Shown piece after piece: positions 60,121 through 64,000 of a DNA stretch of 64,000 nt. Source of the stretch: Henricia sp. BOLD:AAB3569 (lineage: Eukaryota > Echinodermata > Asteroidea > Spinulosida > Echinasteridae); NCBI GenBank assembly GCA_037783545.1, contig JBBELK010000060.1, positions 2,108,001 to 2,172,000 on the forward strand, written 5' to 3'. Below the pieces are notes generated by a model. The model made no database searches, was not told where the DNA came from, and saw only the letters and a list, made by a program, of their open reading frames with translations. The translations under genes and the position numbers were made by a program. Each line of letters begins with the position of its first letter. Position 1 is the first letter of the stretch.

Positions 60121-61300
60121 GGCTAAAGACGTCACTAGTATCTGTCCTCAGAGAATAATGCAGGGAAGTTGTAGACCGATATACCATGACTCCACACTAA
60201 ATGCTACTCTTTTGGGGCTTAAGTTATCTCCTTGCCGTAACTTCTTCTTATATTTTGAGAGAATATAAAATCAATTGTAGGAAAATAACCAAATTATCTC
60301 AGTTGCCAAACACACCCCAAATGACCAATTTCCATAAGCCTTGTCCAATCCCAACAAGTACTTGCTAATAATTGATGAGATTTCATTGATCTTATCTGTC
60401 ATTACTAATGCTTTCTTTTCCAAGAATTCACAACACAAATTGTTGTAATAGGCTGTCCTTATAAAACGGGTTCATGCTGCTTGCCTAGAGCACTGCTGTT
60501 TCAGGTCAATTTCACTAAATGACTTCTTATCAACATGCCAGATGATGTTGGATGCAGGTTTGTGCTTGTGGGAACATTTCTGGGACTTGGAGTACTATTA
60601 CAGGTGTTAAGGCACCCGAGGGTCAAGCTAGTATAATCGCCTTTACCGCACCAGGAGTAATTGCCACATATACCGTGGTAATGAGCTTAGGAGAGACGAT
60701 TTCTGGTTTCTTGGAATTAAGGAAGATGAGCAGAGGGGTAATTGTCAGCTATAGGCTATACACGCACTCTGTTTCAATGAACTAACGTATTTCTACAGCA
60801 AAAAGTCCTTGGACGGTAGTGTACGTGAAACACACAGACAGAAAAGGATTGGTTGTTGTGGGGGATTTTTTTTCTGACTGCAAAACTGAACATTCAGAAA
60901 TTAGTCGGGTTATACCAAAAACAGTCTCTTATCTGCATGTAGTCTAGGCCCTAGACGTTGTTATTGTTTTTGTTTTGAACGTGCGTTCGTCCCAAAAACC
61001 GATCGCAGCGACTGTGACAATATGGTAATAGGACTACGAACGAGTCTATCGCGTGATTACGCCCTCTCGCGGCAGTCGGGTATCCAACAAATAATGACCG
61101 TCTAGGGCCTAGACTAATCTGCTTGGGGTCATTGCGCTGTATACCTACTTCCACTAATTTATGTAAAAAGTAAGTTTTTGTTGTGTATGGCATGATGCTA
61201 CTGTGTGCATTAAGGCCTTAATTTTCTTGCAGCATTTTTGTCTCAATCATTTGTGATGTGGCAGTATGGCACAAATCGAACCGTTGACATCTTCCAACCG
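60121..61300. other. Repeat-poor island
   Basis: Includes AAGTACTTGCTAATAATTGA (60355) and CTTTACCGCACCAGGAGTAA (60640), with no coding evidence. The 77-codon frame at 60552-60785 has no recognised family. Confidence 0.3.
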
Positions 61301-61317
61301 GCTGCTCAACACCGGCC

Positions 61318-61480
61318 AGCTCGGTGGTCCAGTGGTTAAGATGTCTGCCTAGTATGCAGGAGGTCGTGGGTTCGAGTCCCACCCGAGCACACTAAGAAGT
61401 AGTGTCTCGGGGAAGCATTGGGTATACAGTGCTAATTAAGTTGCGTCGGGTAGGGCAAAACAAACCTTAATTAATAGACA
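61318..61480 (+). repeat. Thr-tRNA-like SINE, copy 4
   Basis: The head 61318-61389 has loop CTAGTAT (anticodon AGT), T arm GTGGG/CCCAC fully paired, and 6 of 7 acceptor pairs. Its tail AGTGTCTCGGGGAAGCATTG follows copy 1 with a short deletion. Confidence 0.75.
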
Positions 61481-61978
61481 TCTTCCTAGTTCACTTCACT
61501 GCACTTGTGCTTTTAAAATTAACTATATACATCATTGAGAATGCATCTTTAAATATGCACTTTAAACATGCACCTCACATCCTGGTTTGCATACTAGAAG
61601 TTACGCCCTAGGCCACTTCCAAGAATTTGATGGTATAGCTAGCTACATTAATTGCTCCATTAAACTTATACCTAGAGGGGATTTTCTTTGCGCATCAAAT
61701 TCCCAGAAATCTCGGCCTCTTTGCATTATGTTCTGCTGACTAATGCTCTAACCATGGCTCCAGGGAAATTAGCACATCTGCTTGTAATTGGATAGCAGGG
61801 CAAAACTTTGTCTACGATTTGTAAAAAGGAATTTAAGGAGCATGAAATGAAATGAAATGAAACACTGCAGGAAGTCCCCTTAACGTACAAATTAAAGCTT
61901 TCAGCTTTACAACTCCCATCTGAAACATGGAGCAAAGATGGGTAACATTTTAAGGGTACTTGTATCCTACAAGAGACT

Positions 61979-62270
61979 TTAAAAGTGCTCGACCAGATCA
62001 GTTTTTTGACAGCCCCCTCCCCTCCTCGACTTACCCCATTTTGATATACATGTATCATGTGTGACGTCATATTTTTCTCACTTTTTTTTCTGAAATGTTG
62101 CACTCTCAATTTGTGTATTTTCAAGAATGCAAATGCATCCAAAATGGAGATTGCAAATTTCCTGTTTTCTTTCCATGGATAGTATTTGGAAGGTATTTTA
62201 TGTGATTGTTGTTAAGTTAAAGGGGAAACAAATCCATTTTCTGGCAAAATCTGAACCAAGCTCCTTTTAA
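61979..62270. mobile_element. TTAA element, GGATTTCGTTCTAA family, reverse
   Basis: TTAAAAGTGCTCGACCAGAT on the left and CAAGCTCCTTTTAA on the right. The interior GGAGATTGCAAATTTCCTGT and CATGGATAGTATT match 57484-57835 reversed. Confidence 0.65.
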
Positions 62271-62619
62271 ATTGAATAGGCTATAAGTTTAATGATGTAA
62301 TGATAGTCCCAATCACCCAATACCTTGGGGTCATTAGTTTTCTCTCTTTCCCCTCAAACCATTTGTGTACTAAAAACCCATTGCCTGAAGTCTCACAGGT
62401 TTCTTGCCCTGACAACATCAATATTCACTACTGACATTGGCTATTCCAAAAATGGCAGGAAGTGCTATCTTTAGCAGTCAGTGTGGCTATTGATTACGGA
62501 TACGTAGTACTAGCTAGTATAGACAAACTAGAATACCAAAATGAGGAGTCACTTCATTACAAGAAGGGGTACGTTACTGCGTACATGTATCAAGCTCTTA
62601 AAAAGTTGGGGGAGGGTGG

Positions 62620-62800
62620 GCACAACAAATCGCTCCGGTGTTGTCAGCGGGGAGGGGGATTTTTTTTAACTGTGTTTTGCCGACAAAATATTAAAAAGTG
62701 TGGGGGGCTGGGGGGTAGAGGGTGTGCAAATTGACATCATTTTGATATCACTTTTGGGTGGTATCACTTTTGGGTGGGTGGGGGGCATCAGCGCCCCTTG
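62620..62800. repeat. G-rich low-complexity tract
   Basis: Runs of four to six G (GGGGGAGGGTGGG, GGGGGCTGGGGGGTAGAGGG) alternate with TTTTGGGTGG duplicates. It could form G-quadruplexes, but composition alone supports this. Confidence 0.6.
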
Positions 62801-62806
62801 ATACCA

Positions 62807-63035
62807 TATCATTTTTTATTACTATTCTGAAATTTCATGCTCTCAATCCGTATATTTTCAAGGATATCGCCAAAAAATGTTTTGTAAACTAATTTATCTG
62901 TTTCAAGCAGTGCAGTGATTACACCATGCACATCCAAATTTCCTGGTTTTTTTTTCTCCATACATGTTGACAGTATTATGACTGTTATGTTAGAACGAAA
63001 TCCGTTTTCTGGAAAATCTAAACAAGCTCCTTTAA
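62807..63035. mobile_element. TTAA element, GGATTTCGTTCTAA family, truncated reverse copy
   Basis: The right end AACAAGCTCCTTTAA is intact. The interior AAGGATATCGCCAAAAAATG is shared. The left end is lost. Confidence 0.65.
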
Positions 63036-63380
63036 CAATAGAAGAATTAAAAGATCTATTGTACTGATTACCGGTATCAGAATTTCTGACATTTTCAAAG
63101 AATATTTTGTGCCTTGTTGTTAAAGGTATGCACACTGCGTTACATGTACCTCAGTTTTGGCCCCCTTCACAGAGCCCCTTAATTAAATAGCGAATTGGCC
63201 CGCACTTGAACAGATTACCCAGTGTATTGCTGTAAACACACACACACTCTCGCATCCTGTATGCTCCATTCCATGATCCAGCTGTATTGACTAAATGCGT
63301 AGGAGGACTTCCGACTGTGTTCTCTCTCTTTCTTGTCCTGTGTGCTCTTGACTCGCTGCACTATGGAGACACTGTACCTC

Positions 63381-63778
63381 ATCCGCATTGGACTTGTTTT
63401 TTAGGAGGTTTTACCGAGACAATAATAAAATGATCGACAAATGGCTAAATTTTACTGCTGTCCGCATTTTGACTTTTTGATCGAGACCGTGGAGAGCATG
63501 CATGCGCAGTGTCCCTTCGCAGTTTGACCTTCACGGCCCGGATGTACGCTTCCAGAGCGCTCTAAATTACCGACTCGATGTGTCCGCATTGGACTTTTCA
63601 TCTCAAGAAAAGGTCCCTGGTCAATTTTCCTGGGCAGAAGTTGGCCAGGAAAAGAAACCGCTGGACTCAGGAAAAGTTACTGAGAGAGAAACGTCCTAGT
63701 CTGTCCGCATTGGACTTAAAATGGGAAAAGTACCCATCGTCTCGGTAAGTTTTCAAAAAAAACGTCTAATGCGGGGGA
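63381..63778. mobile_element. MITE with GTCCGCATTGGACTT termini, copy 3
   Basis: ATCCGCATTGGACTTGTTTT on the left is inverted as AAAAAACGTCTAATGCGGG on the right, with two internal TGTCCGCATTGGACTT units. Confidence 0.75.
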
Positions 63779-63806
63779 CCTATTGACTGGCATACATGTT
63801 CGCGGA

Positions 63807-64000
63807 TTAAAGGCCCGAGATATCATTTGCAACAAGAAGAATATTGGTAAGCTATCCTGTAAAATTTTAGCTACATATATATACAGCAATGCTTCAGAAA
63901 ATCTTTAAAATTATACCGAACAACAAAAGAAGTATTTTAGTATAATCAAAATTTAAACATTTCTTTTGTGACATCGAAATATTCACATAACAGCTTTATT
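63807..64000. mobile_element. Start of another TTAA element, cut by window end
   Basis: TTAAAGGCCCGAGATATCAT followed by TTGCAACAAG has the terminal signature of the GGCCCAGTG family but a different interior. The right end is outside the window. Confidence 0.45.

Overview
The window is eukaryotic and metazoan. Genes are split by GT-AG introns, non-coding DNA dominates, and there are many short inverted-repeat elements, tRNA-derived SINEs and a LINE remnant. The best guess is a marine invertebrate deuterostome, most likely an echinoderm such as a sea star. That guess rests on the abundance of TACATGTA-type words, an intronless class-A GPCR array of the kind that expanded in echinoderms, and a STRAD gene close to the human one. 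Species assignment is inference.

Positions 1-12.4 kb hold the 3' half of a STRAD (STE20-related adaptor pseudokinase, LKB1 partner) gene on the + strand. Six exons splice in frame from the pseudokinase C-lobe to the stop. Its 5' exons lie left of the window. The introns are full of transposon-derived DNA.

Positions 12.4-22.6 kb hold no gene I can support. This stretch contains fold-back MITEs, TTAA-flanked elements, a local 380-435 bp duplication, a CCCCGGGG-rich repeat, and the 3' end of a CR1/L2/Jockey-like LINE lying between two inverted-repeat arms.

Positions 22.6-42 kb are a tandem array. Three intronless class-A GPCR genes lie on the minus strand (G1 26010-26909, G2 32329-33201, G3 38645-39535), separated by roughly 5.4 kb spacers that are almost identical to each other. 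The middle gene is a mosaic: its N-terminal part matches G1, its C-terminal part matches G3, and two extracellular-side patches match neither. An older, diverged copy of the spacer precedes G1 (about 23.3-25.0 kb) and a partial one follows G3 (about 39.5-42 kb). Exon-like + strand blocks recur in the spacers.

Positions 42-64 kb have a TATA-like box with a well-spliced, 5'-UTR-like exon at 42.0-42.4 kb. Beyond it are 22 kb with no recognised coding exon. This part is made of SINEs, TTAA elements and a 207-bp tandem duplication, broken by repeat-poor islands (55.6-57.5, 58.8-59.8 and 60.1-61.3 kb) that could hold regulatory DNA.

STRAD and the GPCRs have no evident functional link. Most open frames outside the genes above lie inside repeats. 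Two GPCR frames extend slightly upstream through a TTG codon, so I place the real ATG starts seven codons further in.
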